A DNA stretch of 64,000 nucleotides from Acerihabitans sp035013185 (GTDB taxonomy: Bacteria > Pseudomonadota > Gammaproteobacteria > Enterobacterales > Enterobacteriaceae), in contig NZ_JAYGJO010000007.1 of the NCBI RefSeq assembly GCF_035013185.1, positions 139,656 through 203,655 on the forward strand. Direction: 5' to 3'. A program made the translations under genes and the position numbers. The notes under the pieces are model-generated. The model was not told the DNA's origin and did not search any database. It saw nothing but the letters and a program-made list of their open reading frames with translations. Below, in pieces: positions 8,674 to 17,534 of this stretch. How positions within the stretch are numbered: the first letter of the stretch is position 1; every line of letters begins with the position of its first letter.

Positions 8674-10425
8674 ATGCTCAATGATAAAGATCTCTCCACC
8701 TGGCAGACATTCCGTCGCTTATGGCCGATGATCTCTCCTTTTAAAACGGGGCTGATCGTAGCGGCCACTGCGTTGGTCCTTAACGCTGCCAGCGACACCC
8801 TGATGCTGTCATTGTTAAAACCGCTGCTGGATGAGGGTTTTGGTAAAACTAACACCAGTATTTTGGTCTGGATGCCGCTGGCGGTTATCGGGCTGATGAT
8901 GGTGCGGGGCGTGACCAGTTTTGTTTCCAGCTATTGTGTATCGTGGGTGTCGGGTAAAGTGGTTATGCATATGCGTAGGCGGTTGTTTAGCCATATGATG
9001 GCCATGCCGGTATCGTTTTTTGACCAGCAGTCTACGGGCACGCTATTGTCACGTATTACTTATGATTCTGAACAGGTGGCCTCCTCGTCGTCCGGCGCGT
9101 TGATCACGGTGATCCGTGAAACAGCCTCGATCATCGGCCTGTTTATCATGATGTTTTATTACAGTTGGCAGCTTTCTCTGATTCTGGTGGTCATTGCCCC
9201 CATCGTGTCCATCGCCATTCGCCTCGTCTCGAAACGTTTTCGCAGTATCAGCAAAAATATGCAAAACACCATGGGGCAGGTGACCACTAGCGCCGAACAA
9301 ATGCTGAAAGGCCACAAGGAAGTCTTGATTTTTGGTGGCCAAAAAGTGGAAAACGAACGCTTTAACCACGTGAGCAATCGCATGCGCCAACAGGGCATGA
9401 AGATGGTTTCCGCTTCATCAGTGTCAGATCCGGTGATTCAGTTTATCGCATCGCTGGCACTGGCTTTTGTTCTGTATGCCGCCAGTTTTCCGAGTGTCAT
9501 GCAAAACCTGACTGCCGGTACCATCACAGTGGTGTTCTCCTCCATGATTGCTTTGATGCGCCCGTTAAAATCGCTGACCAATGTTAATGCCCAGTTTCAA
9601 CGTGGTATGGCTGCGTGCCAAACGCTGTTTACCATTTTGGATATGGAACGGGAAAAAGACGAGGGTACGCTGGTCATTGATCGTGCACGTGGCGATGTGG
9701 AATTCCGCGATGTGACTTTTTTCTATCCAGGCAGCGAGATCCCATCGCTACGGAATATCAGTCTGGTCATTCCGGCGGGTAAAACGGTGGCGTTGGTCGG
9801 GCGATCCGGTTCCGGCAAGTCTACTATTGCCAACCTGCTGACTCGATTTTACGACGTACAGCAGGGGGCGGTGCTGCTTGATGGTCACGATCTGCGTGAA
9901 TATGAACTGGCCTCCTTGCGTAACCAGGTGGCGCTGGTATCGCAAAATGTCCATTTATTTAATGACACCATTGCTAACAACATCGCCTACGCCCGCCAAG
10001 ACCAATTTTCTCGCGAGCAAGTAGAGCACGCAGCCCGTATGGCTTTTGCCATGGATTTTATTGATAAAATGGAGCAGGGGCTTGATACGGTCATCGGCGA
10101 GAACGGCGTATTGCTCTCCGGTGGGCAGCGTCAGCGCATCGCCATTGCACGAGCCCTGTTGCGCGATTGCCCGCTGTTGATTCTTGACGAGGCCACGTCG
10201 GCATTGGACACAGAATCTGAGCGTGCCATTCAACAGGCATTGGACGCGTTGCAGAAAAACCGTACCTCACTGGTGATTGCCCATCGGCTATCCACCATCG
10301 AAAAAGCGGATGAAATACTGGTCGTCGAAGATGGCCGTATCGTGGAACGCGGAGCGCACGATATTTTATTGGCGCACAAAGGTGCCTACGCCCAGTTGCA
10401 CCGGTTACAATTCGGTAATGATTAA
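8674..10425 (+). CDS. msbA: lipid A flippase MsbA (ABC transporter)
   Basis: Homodimeric ABC exporter that flips core-lipid A across the inner membrane, essential for outer-membrane synthesis. The 583 residues comprise a six-helix membrane domain (about 20-330) and a nucleotide-binding domain with Walker A GRSGSGKST near residue 376, the Q-loop in LVSQNVHLF, the signature LSGGQRQRIAIARALL near 481, and Walker B LLILDEATSALD near 503. The gene begins 36 bases after comEC and its last codons overlap the start of lpxK by 8 bases, the usual msbA-lpxK coupling. Confidence 0.98.
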   Translation: MLNDKDLSTWQTFRRLWPMISPFKTGLIVAATALVLNAASDTLMLSLLKPLLDEGFGKTNTSILVWMPLAVIGLMMVRGVTSFVSSYCVSWVSGKVVMHMRRRLFSHMMAMPVSFFDQQSTGTLLSRITYDSEQVASSSSGALITVIRETASIIGLFIMMFYYSWQLSLILVVIAPIVSIAIRLVSKRFRSISKNMQNTMGQVTTSAEQMLKGHKEVLIFGGQKVENERFNHVSNRMRQQGMKMVSASSVSDPVIQFIASLALAFVLYAASFPSVMQNLTAGTITVVFSSMIALMRPLKSLTNVNAQFQRGMAACQTLFTILDMEREKDEGTLVIDRARGDVEFRDVTFFYPGSEIPSLRNISLVIPAGKTVALVGRSGSGKSTIANLLTRFYDVQQGAVLLDGHDLREYELASLRNQVALVSQNVHLFNDTIANNIAYARQDQFSREQVEHAARMAFAMDFIDKMEQGLDTVIGENGVLLSGGQRQRIAIARALLRDCPLLILDEATSALDTESERAIQQALDALQKNRTSLVIAHRLSTIEKADEILVVEDGRIVERGAHDILLAHKGAYAQLHRLQFGND

Positions 10426-11407
10426 TCGCATCTGGTTTGGCGGCTCGCGGTGGTATTGGCTGCTGCTGCCGTTTTCCTGGCTGTACGGTCTGATAAGCGG
10501 GCTGATCAAACTCGGTTTTCGCCTGGGATGGCGTAACGTTCGTCATTTTCCGGTAGCGGTAGTGGTTGTGGGTAATCTTACCGTCGGTGGCAATGGCAAA
10601 ACCCCGGTGGTGTTGTGGCTGGTTGAACAACTGCAACGGCGTGGCTGGCGGGTAGGGGTAGTGTCCAGAGGTTACGGTGGGCGTTCAGATCATTATCCAC
10701 TGCTGCTGGACACCACTACCACCACAGGGCAGGCGGGGGATGAACCGGTGCTGATTTTTCAGCGCACTGGCGCCGCTGTTGCCGTGTCACCGCGTCGAGC
10801 CGACGCGGTGGCGGCATTGCTCGCGCACCAACCGTTGGATGTGATCATCACCGATGATGGTTTGCAGCATTATGCATTGGGCCGGGATATTGAATGGGTC
10901 GTGGTGGATGGTTTACGGCGTTTCGGCAATGGTTGGTGGTTGCCCGCAGGGCCCATGCGCGAGCGTGCGGGCCGTCTGCGCAGTGTTGATGCGGTGATCG
11001 TCAACGGCGGCACGGCATTGCCGGACGAGGTGCTGATGCAATTACTTCCTGGCGACGCGGTAAACGTGCTGAGTGGACAAACCTGCCCGGTGACCGAATT
11101 ACCCGCAGTGGTCGCGATGGCGGGAATTGGCTACCCTGCGCGTTTTTTTGCCACACTGCGTGCGCTGGGGGTGAATGTTGAACGAGAGGTGTCTTTTGCT
11201 GATCATCAATCCTATGGCCTGGATCGGTTGGTGGTCTTGACCACGACTCACCAGACATTGCTAATGACCGAAAAGGATGCGGTCAAGTGCCGTGATTTTG
11301 CCCAGCCTAACTGGTGGTATTTACCGGTAAATGCGCAGCTACCACCAGACGCTATACCATGGCTATTAGCGTCTATTGAACACAAAATTCACCACTATAA
11401 CCAATAG
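10418..11407 (+). CDS. lpxK: tetraacyldisaccharide 4'-kinase
   Basis: Phosphorylates the 4' position of the lipid A precursor at the inner-membrane surface, the sixth step of lipid A synthesis. The start is placed at 10418, inside the end of msbA, because MINRIWFGGSRWYWLLLPFS matches the family N-terminus and gives 329 residues (E. coli 328); the frame is open about 47 codons further upstream only as a shadow of msbA. The P-loop is GGNGKTPVV near residue 58 and an N-terminal hydrophobic helix anchors the enzyme. DDGLQHYALGRDIE is also typical of the family. The next gene in E. coli, ycaQ, is absent here. Confidence 0.97.
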   Translation: MINRIWFGGSRWYWLLLPFSWLYGLISGLIKLGFRLGWRNVRHFPVAVVVVGNLTVGGNGKTPVVLWLVEQLQRRGWRVGVVSRGYGGRSDHYPLLLDTTTTTGQAGDEPVLIFQRTGAAVAVSPRRADAVAALLAHQPLDVIITDDGLQHYALGRDIEWVVVDGLRRFGNGWWLPAGPMRERAGRLRSVDAVIVNGGTALPDEVLMQLLPGDAVNVLSGQTCPVTELPAVVAMAGIGYPARFFATLRALGVNVEREVSFADHQSYGLDRLVVLTTTHQTLLMTEKDAVKCRDFAQPNWWYLPVNAQLPPDAIPWLLASIEHKIHHYNQ

Positions 11408-11499
11408 TGTTAGTGGGGTTGCCAAGGCATGTGCGGCAATCATCCGCAAAGGGCGATTCCGCGCCACTACCAACTAACCACACCGATTAACCACGGCTT

Positions 11500-11542
11500 G
11501 CCAAAAAACAATCGGCCCGGACATCAATGATGGCCGGGCCGA
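11500..11542 (-). terminator. strong rho-independent terminator of a small minus-strand transcript
   Basis: TCGGCCCGG (11512-11520) pairs with CCGGGCCGA (11534-11542), and an inner CATC/GATG stem extends it. Read on the minus strand the hairpin is followed by ATTGTTTTTTGG. It lies just after the 16-codon ORF at 11565-11615 and converges on lpxK. Confidence 0.75.
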
Positions 11543-11564
11543 GAGAACGATGATTTTTTGTGGC

Positions 11565-11615
11565 TTAGCGGCTAAAATTAGCAAACAAAGCAACTATTTT
11601 ATTGAATGTTTTCAT
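11565..11615 (-). CDS. candidate 16-residue small protein or leader peptide
   Basis: A short ORF encoding MKTFNKIVALFANFSR, then TAA. Evidence is contextual: it is followed at once by a strong terminator in the same direction, and a near-perfect CRP site lies 29 bases upstream of its ATG, so the whole forms a compact unit of about 120 bases. A GATAAT at 11633-11638 on the minus strand could be its -10 box, which would leave only about 11 bases of leader; the CRP site would then overlap the -35 region and act negatively. The ribosome binding site is poor. The peptide has alternating hydrophobic and basic residues. It may equally be a small RNA without translation. I do not recognise it. Confidence 0.35.
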   Translation of the reverse strand: MKTFNKIVALFANFSR

Positions 11616-11643
11616 GGCAGGTTTGTCTCTTAATTATCAAAAG

Positions 11644-11659
11644 TGTGATGTAGCTCACA
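11644..11659. promoter_or_regulatory. near-perfect CRP (cAMP receptor protein) binding site
   Basis: TGTGA-TGTAGC-TCACA matches both CRP half-sites exactly with the required six-base spacing, flanked by A-rich sequence. It lies between lpxK and ycaR, so it could serve ycaR-kdsB (205 bases downstream on the plus strand) or the small minus-strand unit. Confidence 0.65.
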
Positions 11660-11848
11660 AAAAATATTACGCTCTTCGAATTTAGAGATCAACACTATTT
11701 TGCAGAAATGTTAATAAAAATCGCAACCCGGTGCCACCGCCGTGCTGCGGTGATGCTACTGGTACATCGGAACCATTCCCGCCCATCGCTGCATTATGCT
11801 ATTCTCTCGGCCAAAGACGCATCGCTGGATGTGTAAGTCGGAGGAATT

Positions 11849-12031
11849 ATGGATCATCGTTTATTGGAAATCGTGGCGTGCCCAGTTTGTAACGGTAAGC
11901 TGTATTTTAATAAAGAAAAGCAGGAACTCATCTGTAAATCGGATGCCCTGGCGTATCCGGTGCGTGATGGCATTCCGGTATTATTGGAAAGTGAGGCGCG
12001 TGCTCTGACCCTTGATGAGACTAACCAATGA
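11849..12031 (+). CDS. ycaR: Trm112-family zinc-ribbon-like small protein YcaR
   Basis: Sixty-residue cytoplasmic protein of the UPF0434/Trm112 family. Trm112 proteins elsewhere activate methyltransferases, but the bacterial role is not established. The motif ACPVCNGKL near residue 10 gives one Cys pair and a third Cys lies in LICKSD; the end YPVRDGIPVLL is the family signature. A GGAGGA stands 6 bases before the ATG. The stop overlaps the start of kdsB (ATGA), so the two are translationally coupled, as in E. coli. Confidence 0.95.
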   Translation: MDHRLLEIVACPVCNGKLYFNKEKQELICKSDALAYPVRDGIPVLLESEARALTLDETNQ

Positions 12032-12780
12032 GTTTTATCGCAATCATTCCGGCACGGTATGCTTCCAGCCGTTTGCCTGGTAAACCCCTGGCGGATATTA
12101 ATGGTAAACCCATGGTGGTGCATGTGATGGAGCGGGCCCAGGAATCCGGCGCGGATCGGGTCATTGTTGCCACTGATCATGACGGTGTGGTGGATGCGGT
12201 GCGCCAGGCGGGGGGGGAGGTGTGCATGACCCGTGCCGACCATCACTCCGGCACTGAACGCCTGGCGGAAGTGATTGAACGTTATCAGTTCACTGACAGC
12301 CAGATCATCGTCAACATCCAGGGGGATGAACCCTTAATTCCACCGGTGATTGTTCGTCAAGTGGCCGATAATCTGGCGCACTGCGAGGCCGGCATGGCGA
12401 CCCTGGCGGTGCCGATCACCACAGCGGAAGAAGCGTTTAATCCTAATGCTGTTAAAGTTGTCATGGATTCTCGCGGTTTTGCACTTTATTTTTCCCGCGC
12501 GGCCATCCCTTGGGATCGTGAACGCTTCGCGTTATCCCGTGACACTATTGGCGACACGTTTTTGCGCCATATCGGCATTTACGCTTACCGCGCCGGTTTC
12601 ATCCGCCGTTATGTGCAATGGCAGCCCAGCCAGCTTGAGCAGATTGAAATGCTGGAGCAACTGCGAGTACTCTGGTATGGCGAAAAAATTCATGTTGCCG
12701 TCGCACGCCAAGTTCCGGGTATTGGTGTCGATACCCAGGAAGAACTGCAACGGGTGCGTGAACTGATGCAACGGCGCTAA
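12028..12780 (+). CDS. kdsB: 3-deoxy-manno-octulosonate cytidylyltransferase (CMP-KDO synthetase)
   Basis: Activates KDO as CMP-KDO for addition to lipid A, in the cytoplasm. The 250 residues start with FIAIIPARYASSRLPGKPL, the nucleotide-binding signature of the family, and include QGDEPLIPP near residue 97 and FLRHIGIYAYR near 178. It overlaps ycaR by four bases. With msbA and lpxK close by it forms an envelope-synthesis cluster. Start and length agree with the family (E. coli 248). Confidence 0.97.
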   Translation: MSFIAIIPARYASSRLPGKPLADINGKPMVVHVMERAQESGADRVIVATDHDGVVDAVRQAGGEVCMTRADHHSGTERLAEVIERYQFTDSQIIVNIQGDEPLIPPVIVRQVADNLAHCEAGMATLAVPITTAEEAFNPNAVKVVMDSRGFALYFSRAAIPWDRERFALSRDTIGDTFLRHIGIYAYRAGFIRRYVQWQPSQLEQIEMLEQLRVLWYGEKIHVAVARQVPGIGVDTQEELQRVRELMQRR

Positions 12781-12887
12781 ATTTGCGCGGCTGATCCCCT
12801 CAAGATTGATCTGAAATCAAGAATTTTGCCGATGACGCCAGCATGATGACGGGCATATTCGCTTATTCACTAAAGGCCAGATCTGTT

Positions 12888-13781
12888 ATGGAACGGTTGA
12901 AAGCAGAGTTAAGCGCAGTATTGGGAGAATCATTAAGCCGTCTCGAACGGATCAGCGAACAGCCTTATGCGCATCTTTATGCTATGTATGATAAAGAAGG
13001 TAACCCACTTTCATTGCTGGCGAAGAGCTATATTTGCCAAGGCATCGCCCAACAGGAAGCCTATAAGCTCTCCATGCTGGCTCGTGAGGGGGAAGTCAGA
13101 TTGCCAACGGTGTTCGGGCTGGTGGTAAGCCAGCAGGCACCCTATAAAGAACTGCTATTGATGGAGCGCTTGCGCGGGGTCTCAGCGGAAGCCCCCACCC
13201 GTACCCCGCAGCGTTGGATATCACTTAAAGATCACATCGTCGACAGTATGTTGGCCTGGCACCGCATCGACAGCCATGGTTATGTGGGTACTGTGGACAG
13301 TACCCAGGAAAATACCTGGCCAAAATGGTACGCACAACGCGTCGACGTTATCTGGTCAACATTACTTAAAGTCTCGGCACCACGGCTAACCTATGAAGAC
13401 CGTAATCTCCTGTTTCGCACCCGCCAAAGCCTTGACCGATTATTTGCCGATTTTCAGGACAATTGCGTTTTGGTTCACGGCAATCTGACCCTACGCAGCA
13501 TGCTTAAAGATCCACGTAGCGACCAGCTCTTGGCCATGCTTAATCCTGGCCCCATGCTGTGGGCACCTCGTGAATATGACCTGTTTCGCCTGAGCGAGGA
13601 GGGCATGGATAACGATCTCCTGTTTCACTATTTGAGCAAAGCACCGGTGGCGGAAGCCTTTCTCTATCGGCGATGGGTGTATGGCATCTGGGAAGCGGCA
13701 GCGCGTTATATCCATACCGGTCTGCTGGATCGCACAGCCTTTGAATTGGCCGGCCGAGAACTGCAGCCATGGCTGGAATAG
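12888..13781 (+). CDS. ycbJ: kinase-fold protein YcbJ, function unknown
   Basis: The start at 12888 (MERLKAELSAVLGE) gives 297 residues, the same as E. coli YcbJ; the frame is open 15 codons upstream but without conservation. The family belongs to the aminoglycoside-phosphotransferase/protein-kinase-like superfamily, and CVLVHGNLTLRSML near residue 195 occupies the place of the catalytic loop, with HGN where active kinases have HxD. Later motifs LMWAPREYDLFR-like and APVAEAFLYRRW are also conserved. No partner or substrate is known to me. The gene stands alone between kdsB and the opposing elyC, and its stop is 7 bases from the elyC stop. Confidence 0.9.
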   Translation: MERLKAELSAVLGESLSRLERISEQPYAHLYAMYDKEGNPLSLLAKSYICQGIAQQEAYKLSMLAREGEVRLPTVFGLVVSQQAPYKELLLMERLRGVSAEAPTRTPQRWISLKDHIVDSMLAWHRIDSHGYVGTVDSTQENTWPKWYAQRVDVIWSTLLKVSAPRLTYEDRNLLFRTRQSLDRLFADFQDNCVLVHGNLTLRSMLKDPRSDQLLAMLNPGPMLWAPREYDLFRLSEEGMDNDLLFHYLSKAPVAEAFLYRRWVYGIWEAAARYIHTGLLDRTAFELAGRELQPWLE

Positions 13782-13788
13782 GCTGACT

Positions 13789-14562
13789 TCAATCACGGGT
13801 GGTGTTGCGGGTTAACCACTGCCAGGCGCTACCCAAGGTTTCATACCAAGCGCGATCGGCGTGCTCCAGCCACAGTGGGGATGGTAAGACCCGTTCCCAA
13901 CTATTTAACGGGCTGGTGATCGCCATTTGATTGGCCGGTGCAGGCAGGGGGGAAAGTCCCTGCGCGGCAAAAAATACCATCGCTCTCGGCAGATGATTGG
14001 CCGAGGTTACCAATAAAAACGGCTGTTTGCCCACCAGGAGCTTAATACTGGCGGCTTCCTGACGTGTATCCCGAGGCTGGTCGAGCGTGATGATATCCGC
14101 TACTGGCACCCCTAGACTTTGCGCCACCAGAGACGCGGTTTGCGCATTACTGATCGGATTTTTACCCGCCGCTGCGCCGGTAAATACCAGTTTTGCCCCA
14201 GGATGATCTCGATAGAGACGAATGCCTTCGGCCACTCGCGGCAAACTATTATTAATCAGATTTGAACTGGGTGCCCATAGTGGGTTAAAGGTGTAGCCAC
14301 CCCCCAAGACAACCACATAGGCGATCCCCTTCTGCTGTCCATGGTAGGTGGGATACACCGCTTCAAGTGGCGAAAGCAATCGGTCGGCCACCGGTTGCAG
14401 ACTTAGCAGCAATAAACACCCCCAGCCGAGGCTGACCAAACTCTTTGCGGTCCGTTGCCAGCGGGTCAGCCATAACAATAATAATCCGACACCCATCAGT
14501 AAAATCAACAGCGGCAGCGGCATCAGTAGGCCACCAAGGATTTTTTTAAGGGTAAAAAGCAT
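13789..14562 (-). CDS. elyC: envelope biogenesis factor ElyC (DUF218 family)
   Basis: Inner-membrane protein (YcbC) with a periplasmic DUF218 domain, needed in E. coli for efficient peptidoglycan synthesis at low temperature and linked to undecaprenyl-phosphate lipid carrier metabolism. I place the start at 14562 (MLFTLKKILGGLLMPLPLL), giving 257 residues against 259 in E. coli; the frame is open five codons earlier. Two hydrophobic helices occupy residues about 10-60, then the DUF218 core with VVVLGGGYTFNP, APSSNLINNSLPR, and TSANHLPRAMVFF. It is divergent from cmoM and convergent with ycbJ. Confidence 0.94.
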   Translation of the reverse strand: MLFTLKKILGGLLMPLPLLILLMGVGLLLLWLTRWQRTAKSLVSLGWGCLLLLSLQPVADRLLSPLEAVYPTYHGQQKGIAYVVVLGGGYTFNPLWAPSSNLINNSLPRVAEGIRLYRDHPGAKLVFTGAAAGKNPISNAQTASLVAQSLGVPVADIITLDQPRDTRQEAASIKLLVGKQPFLLVTSANHLPRAMVFFAAQGLSPLPAPANQMAITSPLNSWERVLPSPLWLEHADRAWYETLGSAWQWLTRNTTRD

Positions 14563-14717
14563 TAAAAAACACTCCAATTGGGTGAAATATGGTCAACCAG
14601 GCGCGATCCGGCACCCGAAGGATCCATTCTAGACTAGCCTGTGACAAAATAGTCTCTTGAAGGCGGGTTTTTGGCAAAACGCCCTTTTCGTCCGCTATGC
14701 CCGGAGCATCTATATTT

Positions 14718-15503
14718 ATGCAGGACCGCAATTTTGACGATATTGCTGAAAAGTTTGCGCGCAATATTTATGGCACCACCAAAGGGCAAATTCGTCAAGC
14801 GGTAGTCTGGCAGGATTTGCAAACGCTACTCACCCGTTTGCCTGACCGCCCGTTGTATGTGCTTGATGCCGGCGGCGGTGAAGGCCGCATGGCGTGCCAA
14901 TTGGCGGCGCTGGGGCATCAGGTGTTATTATGCGATCTGTCGGCTGGCATGATTGAGCGGGCGCAGCAAGCTGCGCAACTGCACGGTGTGAGCGCCAACA
15001 TGCAATTTGTGCAAAGTGCCGCCCAGGACATTGCACCCCATTTGGAAAGACCGGCTGATCTGATATTGTTGCATGCGGTACTGGAATGGGTGGCCGAACC
15101 ACACGATTTATTACGGGGACTGTATGATAGTCTGGCTCCGGGTGGTGCTCTGTCGCTTATGTTTTACAATAAGCACGGCCTGGTCATGAGAAATATGATT
15201 TTGGGCAACATCGACTTTGTGGCTGCCGGCATGCCAAAGCGCAAGAAGCGCTCGCTGATGCCAGAGCATCCATGTGATCCTGCCCAGGTGTTCGGCTGGT
15301 TGGCGGAGATGGGGATGACGGTAAGCGGCAAAAGCGGGGTCCGGGTGTTTCACGACTACCTGCAGAACAAACAGCAGCAACAGGATGATTTTCCTGCTTT
15401 ATTGGCGATGGAACAGCGTTACTGCCGGCAGGAACCCTTTATCAGCATGGGGCGCTATATTCATGTCATGGCGCATAAGCCCTTTCTGAAGGATGAATTA
15501 TGA
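14718..15503 (+). CDS. cmoM: tRNA 5-carboxymethoxyuridine methyltransferase CmoM (SmtA)
   Basis: SAM-dependent methyltransferase that converts cmo5U34 to mcmo5U34 in the wobble base of some tRNAs. The start at 14718 (MQDRNFDDIAEKFA) gives 261 residues, identical to E. coli; seven in-frame codons upstream are not conserved. The SAM-binding motif LDAGGGEGRMA lies near residue 48, CDLSAGMIERA near 72, and the post-catalytic LHAVLEWVAEP near 115. The stop overlaps the mukF start (ATGA at 15500), so cmoM is the first gene of the cmoM-mukF-mukE-mukB operon. Confidence 0.96.
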   Translation: MQDRNFDDIAEKFARNIYGTTKGQIRQAVVWQDLQTLLTRLPDRPLYVLDAGGGEGRMACQLAALGHQVLLCDLSAGMIERAQQAAQLHGVSANMQFVQSAAQDIAPHLERPADLILLHAVLEWVAEPHDLLRGLYDSLAPGGALSLMFYNKHGLVMRNMILGNIDFVAAGMPKRKKRSLMPEHPCDPAQVFGWLAEMGMTVSGKSGVRVFHDYLQNKQQQQDDFPALLAMEQRYCRQEPFISMGRYIHVMAHKPFLKDEL

Positions 15504-16822
15504 GTGAATTTTCCCAGACTGTACCGGAACTGGTCGCCTGGGCCCGGAAAAATGACTTTTCATTGTCGCTGCCCATTGAGCGTCTGGCGTTTTTGTTGGC
15601 GATAGCCACTCTCAATAGCGAGCGCATGGACGGTGAAATGAGCGAGGGCGAACTGGTGGATGCGTTTCGCCACGTTAGCCAGGGTTTTGAACAGACCCAT
15701 GAAACGGTGGCGATAAGGGCGAACAACGCCATTAATGACCTGGTACGCCAGCGCTTGCTCAACCGTTTTGTCAGTGAACTGGCGGATGGCAACGCCATCT
15801 ATCGTCTGACGCCGCTGGGTATTGGCATCAGCGATTATTATATTCGCCAACGAGAATTTTCCACGCTGCGCCTGTCAGTGCAATTGTCCATCGTCGCCCA
15901 GGAGTTGCAACGGGCGGCGGAAGCCGCTGAAGAAGAGGGGGATGAGTTCCACTGGCACCGCAACGTGTTTGCCCCGCTAAAATACTCGGTGGCGGAGATT
16001 TTCGACAGTATTGATATGACTCAGCGCATCATGGATGGGCAGCAACAATCGGTAAAAGACGATATCGCGGCGCTGCTCAACCAGGACTGGCGTGCGGCTA
16101 TTGCCAGCTGTGAGCTGTTATTGTCTGAAACCTCCGGCACCCTACGTGAATTGCAGGATACGCTGGAGGCGGCGGGGGATAAACTGCAGGCCAATCTGCT
16201 GCGTATTCAGGATGCTACGTTGGGACACCAGCATCTGACTTTTATCGACAAGTTGGTGTTTGACCTGCAAGCCAAACTGGATCGTATTACGAGTTGGGGC
16301 CAGCAGGCGATAGATTTATGGATAGGCTACGATCGCCACGTGCACCGTTTTATCCGTAACGCCATTGATATGGATCAAAACCGGGTATTCGCCCAGCGTC
16401 TGCGCCAATCGGTACAACATTATTTCGAACATCCCTGGGCTCTCACCTACGCTAATGCGGATCGTCTGCTGGATATGCGCGACGAAGAGCTGGCACTGCG
16501 TAGCGAGGAAGTCACCGGTGAACTGCCGCCGGATATGGAGTATGAAGAGTTCAGTGAAGTGCGCGAGCAACTGATGGCCATGATTGAAGAAGCGTTGGTG
16601 CATTACAAACAACAACAGTTGCCTCTTGATCTTGGCCAGGTGATGCGTGATTACCTGGTTCGTTTTCCACGCGCACGACAGTTTGACGTCGCGCGCATTT
16701 TAGTTGATCAGGCTGTACGCCTTGGCGTGGCCGGATCGGATTTTTCCGGATTGCCAGCACAATGGCAGGCAATCAACGATTACGGTGCTAAGGTACAGGC
16801 CCATGTCATCGACAAGTATTGA
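15500..16822 (+). CDS. mukF: condensin kleisin subunit MukF
   Basis: Kleisin of the MukBEF chromosome condensin: bridges the MukB heads and recruits MukE. The 440 residues are the usual length. The N-terminal winged-helix dimerisation domain runs to about 110 (FSQTVPELVAWARKNDFSLSLP), followed by helical regions with coiled-coil character (TRELQDTLEAAGDKLQANLLR-like), the acidic linker around DMEYEEFSEVREQ, and the C-terminal winged helix that binds the MukB head. It overlaps cmoM by four bases and mukE by 20, so translation is coupled. Confidence 0.97.
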   Translation: MSEFSQTVPELVAWARKNDFSLSLPIERLAFLLAIATLNSERMDGEMSEGELVDAFRHVSQGFEQTHETVAIRANNAINDLVRQRLLNRFVSELADGNAIYRLTPLGIGISDYYIRQREFSTLRLSVQLSIVAQELQRAAEAAEEEGDEFHWHRNVFAPLKYSVAEIFDSIDMTQRIMDGQQQSVKDDIAALLNQDWRAAIASCELLLSETSGTLRELQDTLEAAGDKLQANLLRIQDATLGHQHLTFIDKLVFDLQAKLDRITSWGQQAIDLWIGYDRHVHRFIRNAIDMDQNRVFAQRLRQSVQHYFEHPWALTYANADRLLDMRDEELALRSEEVTGELPPDMEYEEFSEVREQLMAMIEEALVHYKQQQLPLDLGQVMRDYLVRFPRARQFDVARILVDQAVRLGVAGSDFSGLPAQWQAINDYGAKVQAHVIDKY

Positions 16823-17534
16823 AGAAACCATGCCGCTTAAGCTGGCAAAGGCGTTGTTGAACCCTATTTTCCCGGCATTGGACAGTGCGCTGCGTTCCGG
16901 CCGGCATATCGGCGTGGAAGAGTTGGATAACCATGCGTTTATGATGGATTTCCAAGACGAACTCGACGGTTTTTATCGCCGCTACAATGTGGAGTTGATC
17001 AGGGCACCCGAGGGCTTTTTCTATCTACGACCGCGTTCCACTACGCTGATCCCGCGCTCGGTACTGTCCGAGCTGGATATGATGGTGGGCAAGATACTGT
17101 GCTATCTCTACCTCAGTCCCGAGCGTTTGGCCCATGAAGGTATTTTCACCCAGCAAGAACTGTATGACGAACTGCTCGGTCTGGCCGATGAAAATAAATT
17201 GTTAAAGCTGGTCAATCAACGTTCCACCGGCTCTGATCTGGACCGGCAAAAACTCCAGGAAAAAGTCAGAACCTCGCTCAATCGCCTGCGTCGGTTGGGT
17301 ATGGTGTGGTTCATGGGGAGCGACGCCACCAAGTTTCGCATTACCGAAGCGGTATTCCGTTTCGGTGCTGATGTGCGTAGTGGGGATGACCCGCGCGACG
17401 CGCAGTTGCGCATGATTCGCGATGGCGAAGCCATGCCCATAGAGCAAACTTTATCGCTTAATGACGAACAGGATGACGACCATGGCAATCTCAACGCGAG
17501 ATCGTCAGAAAGCGCCGAGGATGAACTGGCATGA
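16803..17534 (+). CDS. mukE: condensin subunit MukE
   Basis: Dimeric winged-helix accessory subunit that binds the MukF linker and DNA. The start at 16803 (MSSTSIEETMPLKLAKAL) lies inside the end of mukF and gives 243 residues (E. coli 234); the frame is open farther upstream only within mukF. Nearly invariant family stretches are visible, such as RAPEGFFYLRPRSTTLIPRS, LDMMVGKILCYLYLSPERL and RLRRLGMVWFMG. The last 25 residues are acidic and variable, as in other enterobacteria. The stop overlaps the mukB start. Confidence 0.97.
   Translation: MSSTSIEETMPLKLAKALLNPIFPALDSALRSGRHIGVEELDNHAFMMDFQDELDGFYRRYNVELIRAPEGFFYLRPRSTTLIPRSVLSELDMMVGKILCYLYLSPERLAHEGIFTQQELYDELLGLADENKLLKLVNQRSTGSDLDRQKLQEKVRTSLNRLRRLGMVWFMGSDATKFRITEAVFRFGADVRSGDDPRDAQLRMIRDGEAMPIEQTLSLNDEQDDDHGNLNARSSESAEDELA

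Noticed and set aside
13441..13520. Active aminoglycoside kinase in ycbJ
   Set aside because: The catalytic loop has HGN in place of HxD, and the protein is the ordinary chromosomal YcbJ; resistance is not supported.
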